This document shows, one piece after another, positions 36,535 through 46,389 of a stretch of 53,649 bases of DNA (position 1 is the first letter of the stretch; every line of letters starts with the position of its first letter). The notes below the pieces were generated by a model, which was not told where the DNA came from, searched no databases, and saw only the letters and a program-made list of their open reading frames with translations. The stretch is from Rhodospirillales bacterium (GTDB lineage Bacteria > Pseudomonadota > Alphaproteobacteria > Rhodospirillales > Casp-alpha2), in the NCBI GenBank assembly GCA_021775095.1, contig JAJFII010000003.1, forward strand, positions 1 through 53,649, given 5' to 3'. The translations under genes and the position numbers were made by a program.

Positions 36535-38316
36535 TTATTCAGCGGCTTTGCTCAGGTATTGGGAAATGTCGACTTCGTCAATTTGCGTCGGGTCAAGGAA
36601 CCGTTCCGCATAGTCTCTATAAATTCCCGAAGTCAAAAACAACTCAAACAATTCGTCGTCGATGTGGGCGTCTTTTTTCATGAACGACATAATCTTGACC
36701 GCATCGCTCAATTTTTTAGGGGGTTTGTAGGGTCTGTCGGCCGCAGTCAGGGCTTCGAAGATATCTGCAATGGCCATGATCCGTGCTGGCAAGGACATGT
36801 CTTCCTTTGCCAGTTTCCGGGGATACCCCGTCCCGTCCATTTTTTCGTGGTGACCACCGGCATATTCGGGAACCCGTTTCAGGTGTTTGGGGAACGGCAA
36901 CTGCTCAAGCATAATAATCGTCTGCACGATATGGTCATTAATTTTGTAACGTTCTTCTTCCGTCAGGGTGCCGCGACCAATGGACAGATTATAAATTTCG
37001 CCTAAGTTAAATTTGTTTTCCGGCATATCGAGTTTAAAGCCAAAGGGATTATCCTCGGCGATCAGGCCGCTGTTGCCCTCACGGGCAATCACATGATCGA
37101 CCCGGTCATCCAGCAGTTTTTCGACGACCGGCAACTGCGGTGCCGGTGTCAGGTTTTTGCGTTTTTGTTCTTCAAAGGAAATGCCAATGCGATCATCCAA
37201 GGTGCGGGTCCAGGTGATAGCACCAATTTCCTTTAACCGCTCAACCCGCTCCGGTGCCATAAATTCGCCGCCCATATTGCTTTCCGCAATGAAGGCAAAA
37301 TCATCATCCAGTTTGGCCAACGTCTGATCGAGGTCTGCGCGCAGGCTTTCCGCATCGCTTTTGTTGTCGATCAGGGCTTTCAGATAATCGATCACCGCGT
37401 CGCGTTTAACCACTTCAAACCGGGTCCGCACTTCGTGAATCCGGTCGTAAATGGTTTCCAGTTTGGTGGATTTATCGACCACATATTCGGGTGTGGTCAC
37501 CTTGCCACAATCGTGTAACCAGGCACCAATGTGCAGTTCATACCATTGTTCTTCGTTTAATTCGAAATCGGCAAAAGTTCCGTCCTTGGAATCGACAGCC
37601 GCCTTGGCCAGCATTTTGGTTAATTCCGGCACCCGTTGGCAGTGGCCGCCGGTATAGGGCGACTTGGCGTCAATGGCCGATGCGATAAGCTCAATAAAGG
37701 AATCCAGCAACAACTTCTGGCTTTCCAACAATTGTTGGTTATCGAGGGCGACGGCGGCCTGCGACGACAGGGCCTCTATGAGCGGCTGTATTTCGGCACT
37801 GAAGGGGATCACTTCTTCTGTGTCCGGGTCTTTCGCGTTCAACAGTTGCAAAACCCCGATCACGTCGTCGACGGAATTTTTCAGGGGCACCGTCAAAAAA
37901 GACTTGGATCGATATCCGGTTTGTTCATCGAACTTTTTTGTCCCGGAAAAATCGTAGTCCTGCACTTCGTAGGCATCGGTAATGTTAATGGATTTGGCGG
38001 TCAGGGCCGCCGCACTGGCCACCTGTTTGAGGTTTTTTTCACCGCTATCGGGATCGTACATATTGACCGGCGGGAAGGTAATGTCCTTACCCGTGGTGCC
38101 ACCCATGGCGATGTTCAGCGAATCCGTGCGCATGATCTCGAACTTCAGGCGATCATCCTCGGTGCGGATATACAGAGTTCCGCCATCGGCATTGCACAAG
38201 CCTTTGGCTTCCAAAAGAATGGTTTCCATCAACCGGTTGATGTCACGTTCGGCCGACAAGGCAATACCGATCTCGATCAATCTCTGGAAACTGTTTGCGT
38301 TGTTATTTTCCGCCAT
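36535..38316 (-). CDS. GAF-HD-GYP domain protein (probable cyclic-di-GMP phosphodiesterase)
   Basis: A 593-residue cytoplasmic protein. A GAF sensory domain spans about 25-195 and an HD-GYP domain follows: H225 (TGGHCQRV), H268/D269 (WLHDCGK), H462 in NDHIVQT, HH at 489-490, and GYP at 497-499 (MDGTGYP). Metal-binding residues look complete, so c-di-GMP (or a related dinucleotide) hydrolysis is likely. About 160 residues (295-455) separate the HD and GYP halves, much longer than in the minimal domain, with a mostly helical charged sequence. The ATG is at 38316. Confidence 0.88.
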   Translation of the reverse strand: MAENNNANSFQRLIEIGIALSAERDINRLMETILLEAKGLCNADGGTLYIRTEDDRLKFEIMRTDSLNIAMGGTTGKDITFPPVNMYDPDSGEKNLKQVASAAALTAKSINITDAYEVQDYDFSGTKKFDEQTGYRSKSFLTVPLKNSVDDVIGVLQLLNAKDPDTEEVIPFSAEIQPLIEALSSQAAVALDNQQLLESQKLLLDSFIELIASAIDAKSPYTGGHCQRVPELTKMLAKAAVDSKDGTFADFELNEEQWYELHIGAWLHDCGKVTTPEYVVDKSTKLETIYDRIHEVRTRFEVVKRDAVIDYLKALIDNKSDAESLRADLDQTLAKLDDDFAFIAESNMGGEFMAPERVERLKEIGAITWTRTLDDRIGISFEEQKRKNLTPAPQLPVVEKLLDDRVDHVIAREGNSGLIAEDNPFGFKLDMPENKFNLGEIYNLSIGRGTLTEEERYKINDHIVQTIIMLEQLPFPKHLKRVPEYAGGHHEKMDGTGYPRKLAKEDMSLPARIMAIADIFEALTAADRPYKPPKKLSDAVKIMSFMKKDAHIDDELFELFLTSGIYRDYAERFLDPTQIDEVDISQYLSKAAE

Positions 38317-38568
38317 ATTACTCCGCCAGAGCCGACCCAGCCTCGCCCTTAGATTTTAAAACATACAAACGGCCCGATTCAACGGCACCGGTGAGAACAT
38401 TAACAGACGGATTGCCCAGATGAAAACCTATTCATATAAATTCACAATCCGTATGGGGCTTAATCTCGAGGGATCAAGCCAGCCATAAAATCGTATCGCT
38501 CTTTTCGTTGAAATACAACCAGACGATAGGTGTATGGGAAGCGGCGAATGGCGCAAGCCCTGGCTATG
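38317..38568. other. Non-coding region between the HD-GYP gene and the vapC remnant
   Basis: No supported gene. The HD-GYP promoter should lie here on the minus strand. Short open frames are shadows or fragments of the degraded toxin gene. Confidence 0.4.
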
Positions 38569-38886
38569 ATCGGAATGTCGCAGAGCGGATATCCGTTTCA
38601 CCAAAATCATTTCCTTTATAGCCAGGGCAATGGCTTTTTGCGCGGCCAAGGCCTAAGAAAAACAATTTCCATCGTTTAACCCTGCGGGATGCCGCGTGCC
38701 CTTTCCGTATCGGCGATAAGCTGCAAAAGCCAACGCCGCCATTAGCGGCGATACCGCCACAACCGCAATGCCGCTTTTCGATAAAAATGCATCCAGAGCG
38801 TTGCTTGCATTTTCTCCAACGCGCGTAGAAGGCCGTTCGTGACGCCAACAAACCGGCTGCAGATAACAGGTTCATTCCCGCATTTG
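38569..38886 (-). pseudogene. vapC: Degraded VapC-type PIN toxin remnant
   Basis: Three VapC-like pieces lie in order but in different frames. Near 38825-38886 is IIANAGMNLLSAAGLLAS, like the SAAxLLEA block. At 38656-38802 is LDAFLSKSGIAVVAV followed by AAYRRYGKGTRHPAGLN and a TAG stop (38653-38655) where ALA-type sequence follows. At 38579-38620 is YKGNDFGETDIRSA, the family's C-terminal block. The N-terminal PIN part with the first catalytic Asp is missing, and the GLNFGDC block reads GLNDGNC. At least two frameshifts, one nonsense codon and one deletion are needed, so no functional toxin can be made. Confidence 0.82.
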
Positions 38887-39120
38887 CGATGATTTCATTT
38901 GCCGTCCCGCTCCGGTAATCGAGCACAATGCACAGCAATATGATTTAAGCCGTCGACCCAACCCACCTGGTTCTGTTCCGCGCCAATTTTGAGCGAACTT
39001 ATCTGTAAGGGCGCGTTTGACCCCTTTGGAAAGGCTTTCGCCCCTATAACCAGCAAGTTTTCGAGCCATCTTGTGGGTTTCGTCATCTTTAATATTCTGG
39101 GGCATCGCATTTTCATCCAT
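38872..39120 (-). pseudogene. vapB: VapB-type antitoxin, frameshifted
   Basis: The frame starting at 39120 encodes MPQNIKDDETHKMARKLAGY followed by RGESLSKGVKRALTDKFA, a clear match to VapB/PSK-type antitoxins that pair with VapC. After RRLKSYCCAL (about 38930) the original frame ends in unrelated residues, while the next frame continues with CIVLDYRSGTANEII, the expected VapB C-terminal toxin-binding tail. So a frameshift separates the DNA-binding part from the toxin-binding part, and the adjacent vapC is also broken. A truncated 82-residue protein could still be made. Confidence 0.78.
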
Positions 39121-39149
39121 TCAGCCATTAATAGGAGGAATAGTGATTT

Positions 39150-39290
39150 ATGACAAAAATCCAAGTGGCCGGTGTCGATTTGTCCCATCACCAGGCGATC
39201 GCCCTTGACCTCGCCCCTGCCCTTCGATGCAATGGGCAAAATTTCAAACGCAGGACATTCCATGGCTTTTTCATCCCTTCGCGATTTCAT
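39150..39290 (+). CDS. Possible 46-residue upstream ORF overlapping ubiD
   Basis: An ATG at 39150 follows TAGGAGGAA by about 10 nt and opens a 46-codon frame ([20 protein letters not shown] at its start) ending 29 nt inside ubiD in another frame. The peptide is not recognised and the spacing is long. It may be a leader that couples translation of ubiD, or chance. Confidence 0.2.
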
Positions 39291-40809
39291 TTTTAACCAC
39301 CTGGAACCCCGGGGCAATCTGATCCGGGTGTCTGAGCCGGTCTGTCCGGTTCTGGAAATGACGGAAATACAAACCCGGCTTTTGGCCGAGGGCGGGCCGG
39401 CCGTGTTGTTTGAAAATCCGGTCCGCACGGATGGCACTCCCTATGACATACCCGTATTGGTCAATCTGTTTGGCACCGTTGAGCGGGTCGCCTGGGGCAT
39501 GGGGCGGGTACCCGGAAAATTGCGCGAAATTGGCGAAACTCTGGCTTTTTTGCGACAACCGGAACCGCCGGGGGGATGGCGTGAAGCGCTCGACATGTTA
39601 CCGATCGTTAAAACCGTCATGTCCATGAAACCAAAAACCGTGCGCAACGCGGCCTGCCAGGAGGTGGTGTTAACCGGCGATCAAATCGATCTGGAAAAAT
39701 TGCCGATCCAGACCTGCTGGCCGGGCGAACCGGCACCTTTAATCACCTGGCCGTTGGTCGTCACCCAGGGCCCCGACGCAGCGACCCCGGGCGGCGACAA
39801 ACGCGACGGATTTAATCTGGGCATCTACCGGATGCAGGTGACCGGCAAAAACACAACATTGATGCGCTGGTTAAAACACCGGGGCGGGGCCCAGCATCAC
39901 CAGCGCTGGAAAGAAAAAAACCCCGGTCCTCTCCCAGCCGCCGTCGTCATCGGGGCCGACCCGGGAACCATTCTGGCGGCGGTAACCCCGGTCCCCGACA
40001 CCCTGTCCGAATACCAGTTTGCCGGGCTTTTGCGGGGCGAAAAAGTCGAACTGGTGGATTGCAGGACGGTACCCTTAAAGGTCCCGGCGGAGGCGGAAAT
40101 CGTGATCGAGGGATTTGTCTCCCTCGACACCTATGGCGACGAAGGCCCCTATGGCGATCACACGGGTTATTATAATTCCGTGGAATCGTTCCCGACCTTT
40201 ACGGTCAGCGCCATCACCATGCGCAAGGATCCGCTTTATCTGTCGACGTTCACCGGCCGCCCGCCCGATGAACCATCGGTTCTGGGCGAGGCCCTGAACG
40301 ATGTTTTTGTGCCCCTGTTAACTCAACAGTTTCCGGAAATTGTCGATTTCTGGCTGCCGCCGGAGGCGTGCTCCTACCGGGTGGCCGTGGTTTCCATGAA
40401 AAAGGCCTATCCGGGTCACGCCAAGCGGGTGATGATGGCGGTATGGTCTTATTTGCGCCAGTTCATGTACACCAAGTTTGTGATTGTCGTTGATGAAGAC
40501 ATCAACGCACGAGACTGGAAAGACGTGATCTGGGCCCTATCGACAAACGTCGACCCGGGCCGCGATCTGACGGTGATCGAAGGCACACCGATCGATTATC
40601 TCGATTTTGCTTCCCCTGAATCCGGCCTCGGCGGTAAAATGGGGATTGATGCGACGACCAAGATGGCACCGGAAACCAAACGGGAATGGGGTAAAAAAAT
40701 CCGCATGACCGATGAAATCATCGACGAAGTGAGCCGCAAATGGGAACGTTATGGCCTGCCCGGTTCCGGCAAACCGATTTGGAAGTCGGCGGACGGCACC
40801 GAAGGTTGA
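39262..40809 (+). CDS. ubiD: UbiD family decarboxylase (3-octaprenyl-4-hydroxybenzoate carboxy-lyase)
   Basis: A 515-residue prenylated-FMN-dependent decarboxylase. GAQHHQRW, the segment [12 protein letters not shown] with conserved acidic residues, [25 protein letters not shown] and a C-terminal KRWEW-like block identify the family. In ubiquinone synthesis it removes the carboxyl group of 3-polyprenyl-4-hydroxybenzoate. The ATG at 39262 has AGGAC upstream; the longer frame to 39172 is less likely. The UbiX prenyltransferase needed to make its cofactor is not in the window. Confidence 0.92.
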   Translation: MAFSSLRDFIFNHLEPRGNLIRVSEPVCPVLEMTEIQTRLLAEGGPAVLFENPVRTDGTPYDIPVLVNLFGTVERVAWGMGRVPGKLREIGETLAFLRQPEPPGGWREALDMLPIVKTVMSMKPKTVRNAACQEVVLTGDQIDLEKLPIQTCWPGEPAPLITWPLVVTQGPDAATPGGDKRDGFNLGIYRMQVTGKNTTLMRWLKHRGGAQHHQRWKEKNPGPLPAAVVIGADPGTILAAVTPVPDTLSEYQFAGLLRGEKVELVDCRTVPLKVPAEAEIVIEGFVSLDTYGDEGPYGDHTGYYNSVESFPTFTVSAITMRKDPLYLSTFTGRPPDEPSVLGEALNDVFVPLLTQQFPEIVDFWLPPEACSYRVAVVSMKKAYPGHAKRVMMAVWSYLRQFMYTKFVIVVDEDINARDWKDVIWALSTNVDPGRDLTVIEGTPIDYLDFASPESGLGGKMGIDATTKMAPETKREWGKKIRMTDEIIDEVSRKWERYGLPGSGKPIWKSADGTEG

Positions 40810-40866
40810 CGGAGCGGCCCCGAACGCTTAGTTTCCGCGCGACTTAACAACGGTGGGAACCAATTG

Positions 40867-42450
40867 ATGTCTGAATTTCGCGATGCTGCTTTGAGCGCAA
40901 AAGCCTGGCCTTTTCAAGAGGCCCGCGAGCTACTCAAACGCATTGGCTCCAAAACACCGGAAAAAGGCTATGTGTTGTTCGAGACCGGTTATGGCCCGTC
41001 CGGGCTGCCGCACATTGGCACCTTTGGCGAGGTTGCGCGAACCGCCATGGTGCAAAATGCCTTCCATCAGTTGTCTGACCTGCCAACCAAATTATTCGCC
41101 TTTTCCGATGACTTGGACGGCTTGCGCAAGGTGCCTGACAATGTGCCCAACAAGGATTTGCTGGCCGAACATTTGGGCAAACCCCTGTCCAGTATCCCTG
41201 ACCCCTACGGCACGCACGAGAGTTTCAGTGCCCACAACAATGCGCGCCTGAAGGCCTTTCTTGATGATTTTGGTTTTGACTATGAGTTTTTGAGTTCGAC
41301 GGACTGTTACAAAAGCGGTCAGTTTGACGAAACCCTGATGGCGGTACTGAAAAACTATCAAGCGGTCATTAATGTAATTTTGCCAACCCTGGGTGCGGAA
41401 CGCCGCGCCACCTACAGTCCTTTTTTGCCTGTCTGCAAAAAAACCGGGCGGGTTCTGCAGGTTGGTGTCAAAGAACAAAACGTTGATGCCGGCACCATTG
41501 TCTATGAAGATACCGATGGCAGTCTGATTGAGACGCCGGTGACTGGTGGCCATTGCAAATTACAGTGGAAAGCTGATTGGGCCATGCGCTGGAAAGCCCT
41601 CGGTGTCGACTATGAAATGTCCGGCAAGGATTTGATCGACAGTGTTAAACAATCGGGCGCCATCTGTCGGGCGATTGGCGGCAAACCGCCCGCCGGTTTT
41701 ACCTACGAGCTGTTTCTCGATGATCGTGGTGAAAAAATATCCAAATCCATCGGCAACGGCCTGAGCGTCGAAGAATGGTTGAGTTATGCCTCGCCGGAAA
41801 GTTTGTCGTTGTTCATGTATCAAAAACCGAAAACCGCCAAGCGCCTGTTTTTCGACGTCATCCCGCGCAACATAGACGACTATCTGAGCCATCTTTCCAA
41901 CTTTGCCGATTTGGACGACGCTAAAAAAATTGAAAATCCGGTTTGGCACATCCACCGGGGCCATCCGCCCCAACCGGAAATAAAAGTCAGTTATAACATT
42001 TTGTTAAATCTGGCCGGAGTCTGTAATACGGAAGATAAAGCCGTCCTCTGGCATTTCATTTCCCGTTACCGGCCCGATGCCACGCCCGAGACCGCACCAT
42101 CCATCGATTATCTGGTCGGTTGTGCGATCAATTATTACCGGGATTTCGTCAAACCCAACAAACGCTACCGGGCCCCGACGGACAGGGAAAAACAAGCGCT
42201 CGAAAGTTTGTTGGCGGCGTTAAATAATATCGATGCGGGGGCCGAAGCCGAAGACATTCAATCGATTGTTTATGCCATCGGCAAAGACGGCCCGTTCGAC
42301 GATTTAAAAACCTGGTTTAAAGCCCTGTATGAAATCCTGCTGGGCCAATCCCAGGGCCCGCGCATGGGGTCGTTCTTTGCTCTCTATGGCATTGAAGAAT
42401 CCAAACAGTTGATCCAGCGGGCCTTGAACGGCGACGACCTGGCGGCCTGA
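40867..42450 (+). CDS. lysK: Lysyl-tRNA synthetase, class I
   Basis: A 527-residue class I aminoacyl-tRNA synthetase that charges tRNA-Lys. The HIGH-like motif is PHIGTFGE (48-55), the KMSKS-like motif is KISKS (290-294), and [10 protein letters not shown] precedes the first. Class I LysRS is the archaeal-type enzyme also used by alphaproteobacteria and spirochaetes in place of the bacterial class II LysS. The start is the ATG at 40867; the TTG just before it is also in frame. It follows ubiD by about 57 bp on the same strand. Confidence 0.95.
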   Translation: MSEFRDAALSAKAWPFQEARELLKRIGSKTPEKGYVLFETGYGPSGLPHIGTFGEVARTAMVQNAFHQLSDLPTKLFAFSDDLDGLRKVPDNVPNKDLLAEHLGKPLSSIPDPYGTHESFSAHNNARLKAFLDDFGFDYEFLSSTDCYKSGQFDETLMAVLKNYQAVINVILPTLGAERRATYSPFLPVCKKTGRVLQVGVKEQNVDAGTIVYEDTDGSLIETPVTGGHCKLQWKADWAMRWKALGVDYEMSGKDLIDSVKQSGAICRAIGGKPPAGFTYELFLDDRGEKISKSIGNGLSVEEWLSYASPESLSLFMYQKPKTAKRLFFDVIPRNIDDYLSHLSNFADLDDAKKIENPVWHIHRGHPPQPEIKVSYNILLNLAGVCNTEDKAVLWHFISRYRPDATPETAPSIDYLVGCAINYYRDFVKPNKRYRAPTDREKQALESLLAALNNIDAGAEAEDIQSIVYAIGKDGPFDDLKTWFKALYEILLGQSQGPRMGSFFALYGIEESKQLIQRALNGDDLAA

Positions 42451-42468
42451 GCGGACCTTTCGGAACGT

Positions 42469-43443
42469 TCAGTTCAAATGCCAGATGCCGTCGGGCCGAA
42501 AGGCGGCAAAAGCGAAGGCAAAGGGGGTATCGTGCACGGCCGCAATGGTTCCCGACGGGGTTTTGGCCCAGGCCTGGACAAAACCAATATCCCGGCCGAA
42601 CGGGATCCAGCGTGTATCGTGAATGGAATTCATGCCGGGTGACCAGATCAATACAACATCATCGGTCTCGATCCGCTTTTTTTCGCGCAACATTTCCAGT
42701 GGCCAGGCGTCGCCGCCAACAACCACCAGACGATCCAGGGGACCGACTGCATCGGGTATGGCATAGGGGTACTGTGCCGCCGTATCATTGCGGCTGTCCA
42801 TCCGTACAAAGGGGGTTATTCCGTAGTCCCAGGCGTTCGGATCCGTCGGCAGCAAAACCGATGCCGTCGGGTCTGAGGCCTTAAACTGCTCAAATGACAA
42901 GATTCGGGAGGCCACGGGTATCAGGCGTTTGCCTGTTGTTTTGCCGACCAGGGCGTCGCCGGTAAATTGTTGCCACCAGCTTTCGGTTGCGGTGTCATAA
43001 ATGACACTGCCATAATGACGGAGCAGGCCCGTATTGCGGAAAATCAACGTTTGGCCGTCCCTGCGCCGCTCATACACCACGGCGGAATTGGTTAACGGGC
43101 TGTAGCTGATTAACACCGGAACATCATGGATGATGTCGTTAACCAGTTCGTGCCACAACAAAATGCGTAACGGATAGCCGCGCACGTCTCCGTTGATTTC
43201 AACGCGAAGCACCGGTTCCATTGCCCCCAGGCCCGATAGGTCACGCGCCAACTGGAACTTTGGCGTTAACAGGGCCGGAATCGAATCGCGAGCGGCACCG
43301 ACGGATCGAATTTCCGACAAATCGACGGCAAAACGACTAAAATCCGTTTTGGGATAAGCCAGGACCCATTGGTAGGGCCCCGCCCACGCCAAGCTGGGCA
43401 TGGATAAAAGCAGAATTATTGACAACAAACGGGTAATTTTCAT
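42469..43443 (-). CDS. DUF3179 domain-containing exported protein
   Basis: A 324-residue protein with a signal peptide (hydrophobic core 5-16, cleavage after AWA at about 21). The mature part matches the DUF3179 family as I remember it: YPLRILLWHELVND, DVPVLISYSPLTNSAVVYER, FRNTGLLRHYGSVIYD, and ESWWQQFTGDALVG. The family is widespread in marine bacteria and archaea, and its function is unknown. The start is the ATG at 43443. It is convergent with lysK and divergent from cobO. Confidence 0.85.
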   Translation of the reverse strand: MKITRLLSIILLLSMPSLAWAGPYQWVLAYPKTDFSRFAVDLSEIRSVGAARDSIPALLTPKFQLARDLSGLGAMEPVLRVEINGDVRGYPLRILLWHELVNDIIHDVPVLISYSPLTNSAVVYERRRDGQTLIFRNTGLLRHYGSVIYDTATESWWQQFTGDALVGKTTGKRLIPVASRILSFEQFKASDPTASVLLPTDPNAWDYGITPFVRMDSRNDTAAQYPYAIPDAVGPLDRLVVVGGDAWPLEMLREKKRIETDDVVLIWSPGMNSIHDTRWIPFGRDIGFVQAWAKTPSGTIAAVHDTPFAFAFAAFRPDGIWHLN

Positions 43444-43516
43444 AACAGGGATGGTACGCGACAACCGGCACAGGTTACAATTTAGAAAATCAACAGCTCG
43501 AAACTGGAGAAATGAC

Positions 43517-44155
43517 ATGAGTGATCAAGAAACGGCTCCTCCCCGTTTGGACGAAGCGGCGCTGGATAAACGTCATGCGGAAAAAATGGCAAAAAAGAAA
43601 GCCGCACGCGATAAGATCATTGCCACAAAAACCATCGAGAAGGGCCTGTTGATCGTTCATACGGGCAAAGGCAAAGGCAAGTCCACGGCGGCTATGGGCC
43701 TGGCAATACGAGCCATGGGGCATGGCCATAAAGTCGGCATCGTGCAATTCGTAAAAGGGGTTTGGGAAACCGGCGAACGGGCGATCCTGGATAAATTTCC
43801 TGATCTGGTGACCATCAGGGCCATGGGCGAGGGTTTCAGTTGGGAAACCCAGGACCGCCAGCGTGACATACAAGCGGCGGAAAACGCCTGGGGCATGGCC
43901 AAGGACATGATCAATGACCCCTCCTACAGACTGGTTATTCTTGACGAACTGAACATACCCCTGCGCTACGACAATCTCGACATCGCCGAAATTGTTGCCT
44001 TTTTAAAAGACAAACCGAAAGATTTGCACGTTGTGGTTACCGGCCGCAACGCCAAGGAAGAGCTTTTGCAGGCCGCCGATCTGGTGACCGAAATGACCAT
44101 GCTTAAACATCCGTTCCGCTCCGGTGTAAAAGCCCAAATAGGGATTGAATTTTAA
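43517..44155 (+). CDS. cobO: Cob(I)yrinic acid a,c-diamide adenosyltransferase
   Basis: A 212-residue ATP:corrinoid adenosyltransferase of the CobA/CobO/BtuR family, which adds the 5'-deoxyadenosyl group to cobalt. The P-loop variant HTGKGKGKSTAAMG is at 48-61, followed by GIVQFVKGVWETGER, and VILDELNIPLRY is the Walker B-like block. The N-terminal 38 residues are Lys-rich. The ATG has GGAGA upstream. Its stop codon is immediately followed by the ATG of the next gene. Confidence 0.95.
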   Translation: MSDQETAPPRLDEAALDKRHAEKMAKKKAARDKIIATKTIEKGLLIVHTGKGKGKSTAAMGLAIRAMGHGHKVGIVQFVKGVWETGERAILDKFPDLVTIRAMGEGFSWETQDRQRDIQAAENAWGMAKDMINDPSYRLVILDELNIPLRYDNLDIAEIVAFLKDKPKDLHVVVTGRNAKEELLQAADLVTEMTMLKHPFRSGVKAQIGIEF

Positions 44156-44842
44156 ATGACCAGGCAATTTAAACAATTGGTGTTAATCGTATTGGTGGCT
44201 TCGCTTAGCAGCGCCTGTGGCACCTGGAACGAACCGAAATCGGTGACCACCGAAACCCTTTTGAACAGGGCAATCGTCACAGTCAACGAATTTCGTGGTC
44301 ATCGGGACCTGAAAAAATTTGCCGGCGAATTAAACAATGCCCTCGCGGTCGTAATTTTGCCAACCGTTATCAAAGCCGGATTTTTTGCCGGCGGTGAAGC
44401 TGGAAACGGCGTTTTGTTAAAACGCAATGCCGACAACAGTTGGGGATACCCGGCGTTTCTGACCATGGGTGCAGCGAGTTTTGGGTTGCAGATTGGCGTC
44501 CAGGACACAGCCATCGTTCTGGTTATTCGTAGTACCGGTGCTCTTGACGCCCTGATGAAACACCAGGGTAAAATCGGTGCCGATGCCGGTGCCACCCTTT
44601 GGGTTGAAGGGGTGGGTGTGGAAGCTTCTGTAACCAGTAATGTCGGGGCTGACATTGTTGCCTTTGCCAATTCCAGCGGCGGCGGGTATTTGGGTGTATC
44701 GCTTGAAGGTGCCGTGCTGGCAACCCGCCGCGACCTGAATGAAGCCTTTTACGGAGAAGGAGCGGAACCCCAATCCATTCTCAACGGCCAGTTCATCAAC
44801 CCGGTTGCCGATAACCTGCGCCGTGTCCTTGCCGCGAAATAA
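44156..44842 (+). CDS. Ysc84-like lipoprotein
   Basis: A 228-residue lipoprotein with a signal peptide and lipobox LSSAC (Cys 21). The mature region matches the Ysc84/SYLF lipid-binding family: ALAVVILPTVIKAGFFAGGEAGNGVLL, then SWGYPAFLTMGAASFGLQIG and a Gly-rich end. Ysc84-like proteins bind phosphoinositides in eukaryotes; in bacteria the function is unclear. The ATG touches the cobO stop (TAAATG), and its 3' end overlaps the probable start of cobQ by 20 nt, so it is embedded in a corrinoid operon without a known corrinoid role. Confidence 0.85.
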   Translation: MTRQFKQLVLIVLVASLSSACGTWNEPKSVTTETLLNRAIVTVNEFRGHRDLKKFAGELNNALAVVILPTVIKAGFFAGGEAGNGVLLKRNADNSWGYPAFLTMGAASFGLQIGVQDTAIVLVIRSTGALDALMKHQGKIGADAGATLWVEGVGVEASVTSNVGADIVAFANSSGGGYLGVSLEGAVLATRRDLNEAFYGEGAEPQSILNGQFINPVADNLRRVLAAK

Positions 44843-46307
44843 CAATCCGCCGGCCCTGATGTTTCAGGGCACCGGATCTGACGTGGGAAAATCACTGATT
44901 GTTGCCGGGTTGTGTCGGGCGCTGTCCAATCGGGGGCAAAAAGTGGTGCCCTTCAAACCGCAAAACATGTCCAACAATGCCGCAGTCACCGATGACGGTG
45001 GCGAGATTGGGCGTGCCCAGGCATTGCAGGCAAAAGCTGCCAGAGCCCACCCGAGTGTCCATATGAACCCGGTATTGCTCAAACCCCAATCGGAAATTGG
45101 ATCACAAATCATTGTTCAGGGTTGCGTTTACGGAACGGCAAAGGCGCGCGATTACCATTCCTTAAAACCCCAGTTGCTTGCCCGGGTGCTCGAAAGTTTT
45201 CAAATCATCGGTGCCGGTGCCGATGTGGTCCTGGTCGAAGGTGCCGGCAGTCCTGCCGAAGTCAATTTACGAGCCGGTGATATTGCCAACATGGGGTTTG
45301 CCGAAGCCGCAGACGTTCCCGTCGTCCTGGTCGCCGATATCAATCGAGGCGGTGTTATTGCCAGCCTGATCGGCACCTATGAAGTACTCAGCGTCGCCGA
45401 ACGGTCCCGGATCAAAGGATTTGTAATCAATAAATTCCGCGGCGATGTGTCACTTTTCGATAGCGGCCTGGAGATTATTAAAAGCCATACGGGATGGCCG
45501 TGCCTTGGTGTTGTTCCGCACTTTGCCAACGCCCACCTGTTACCCCAGGAGGATGCCATGGCCCTCGATCACAAACCGCCACCCCGCCCAAGCACGTCCA
45601 TTGTGGTTTCCGTACCGCGCCTACCGAGGATCGCGAACTTTGACGATCTTGACCCGCTGCGGGCGGAACCCGATGTTGATGTCCGGATCATCGAGGCTGG
45701 CGATCCCATTCCGGCGGCAACCTCAATAGTTTTGATCCCCGGATCAAAAGCCACCTGCGCGGATTTGCAATTTTTAAAAACCGAAGGTTGGGATACGGAT
45801 ATACGGGCCCACTACCGACGCGGCGGTTGCGTTGTTGGTATCTGTGCCGGTTACCAAATGCTCGGTCATGAAGTTCACGATCCCAATGGGATTGAAGGTC
45901 CCATTGCGCGGACCCGTGGATTGGGATTACTCGATGTGTCGACCACCATCGAGGGCGCAAAATCCCTAAAGGCGGCAGCCGGTTTCGAGGCCTTATCGAA
46001 AACCCCGGTGCAGGGTTATGAGATGCATATGGGAGAGACAACAGGACCCGGCACGAAAAACCCGTGGGTTGTCCTCGACGGCGGGCGCCCCGATGGTTGC
46101 CAAGGCACGGATGGCCGTGTTTTTGGATCTTACCTCCATGGCCTGTTCATCGACGATACCTTCAGGACCCATTTCCTCCAACCCTTTCGTCAGGGGACAC
46201 AGTTACGCACCACCTATGATCAGAAGATCGAAACCCTGCTGGATGACCTTGCCCACCACCTGGAAAATCATTTGCGATTGGATCTAATGTGTAAATTGTT
46301 GGGGTAA
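44823..46307 (+). CDS. cobQ: Cobyric acid synthase
   Basis: A 494-residue glutamine-dependent amidotransferase that amidates positions b, d, e and g of adenosylcobyrinic a,c-diamide. The P-loop-like segment FQGTGSDVGKSLIVAGL is at 14-30, FKPQNMSNNAAVTDDGGEIG is at 44-63, and the glutaminase nucleophile is C341 (VVGICAGYQMLG) with His in GSYLHGLF. The start is taken at GTG 44823, overlapping the lipoprotein gene; an ATG at 44859 is the alternative. Several GATase residues are clear and length is normal. Confidence 0.95.
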   Translation: MSLPRNNNPPALMFQGTGSDVGKSLIVAGLCRALSNRGQKVVPFKPQNMSNNAAVTDDGGEIGRAQALQAKAARAHPSVHMNPVLLKPQSEIGSQIIVQGCVYGTAKARDYHSLKPQLLARVLESFQIIGAGADVVLVEGAGSPAEVNLRAGDIANMGFAEAADVPVVLVADINRGGVIASLIGTYEVLSVAERSRIKGFVINKFRGDVSLFDSGLEIIKSHTGWPCLGVVPHFANAHLLPQEDAMALDHKPPPRPSTSIVVSVPRLPRIANFDDLDPLRAEPDVDVRIIEAGDPIPAATSIVLIPGSKATCADLQFLKTEGWDTDIRAHYRRGGCVVGICAGYQMLGHEVHDPNGIEGPIARTRGLGLLDVSTTIEGAKSLKAAAGFEALSKTPVQGYEMHMGETTGPGTKNPWVVLDGGRPDGCQGTDGRVFGSYLHGLFIDDTFRTHFLQPFRQGTQLRTTYDQKIETLLDDLAHHLENHLRLDLMCKLLG

Positions 46308-46389
46308 TCATTGCCCTGACAGGATTTGATCTTGTTCATCTCGTGAATTCTGCTTTTATATGTGGACCATGCCTGAGGGAATGCGCCCG

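Noticed and set aside
38428-38649. 73-codon minus-strand ORF
   Set aside because: It is one frame of the broken vapC sequence continued into non-coding DNA.
38895-39437. 180-codon minus-strand ORF antisense to ubiD start
   Set aside because: It is antisense to ubiD and overlaps vapB in another frame, with no recognisable domain.
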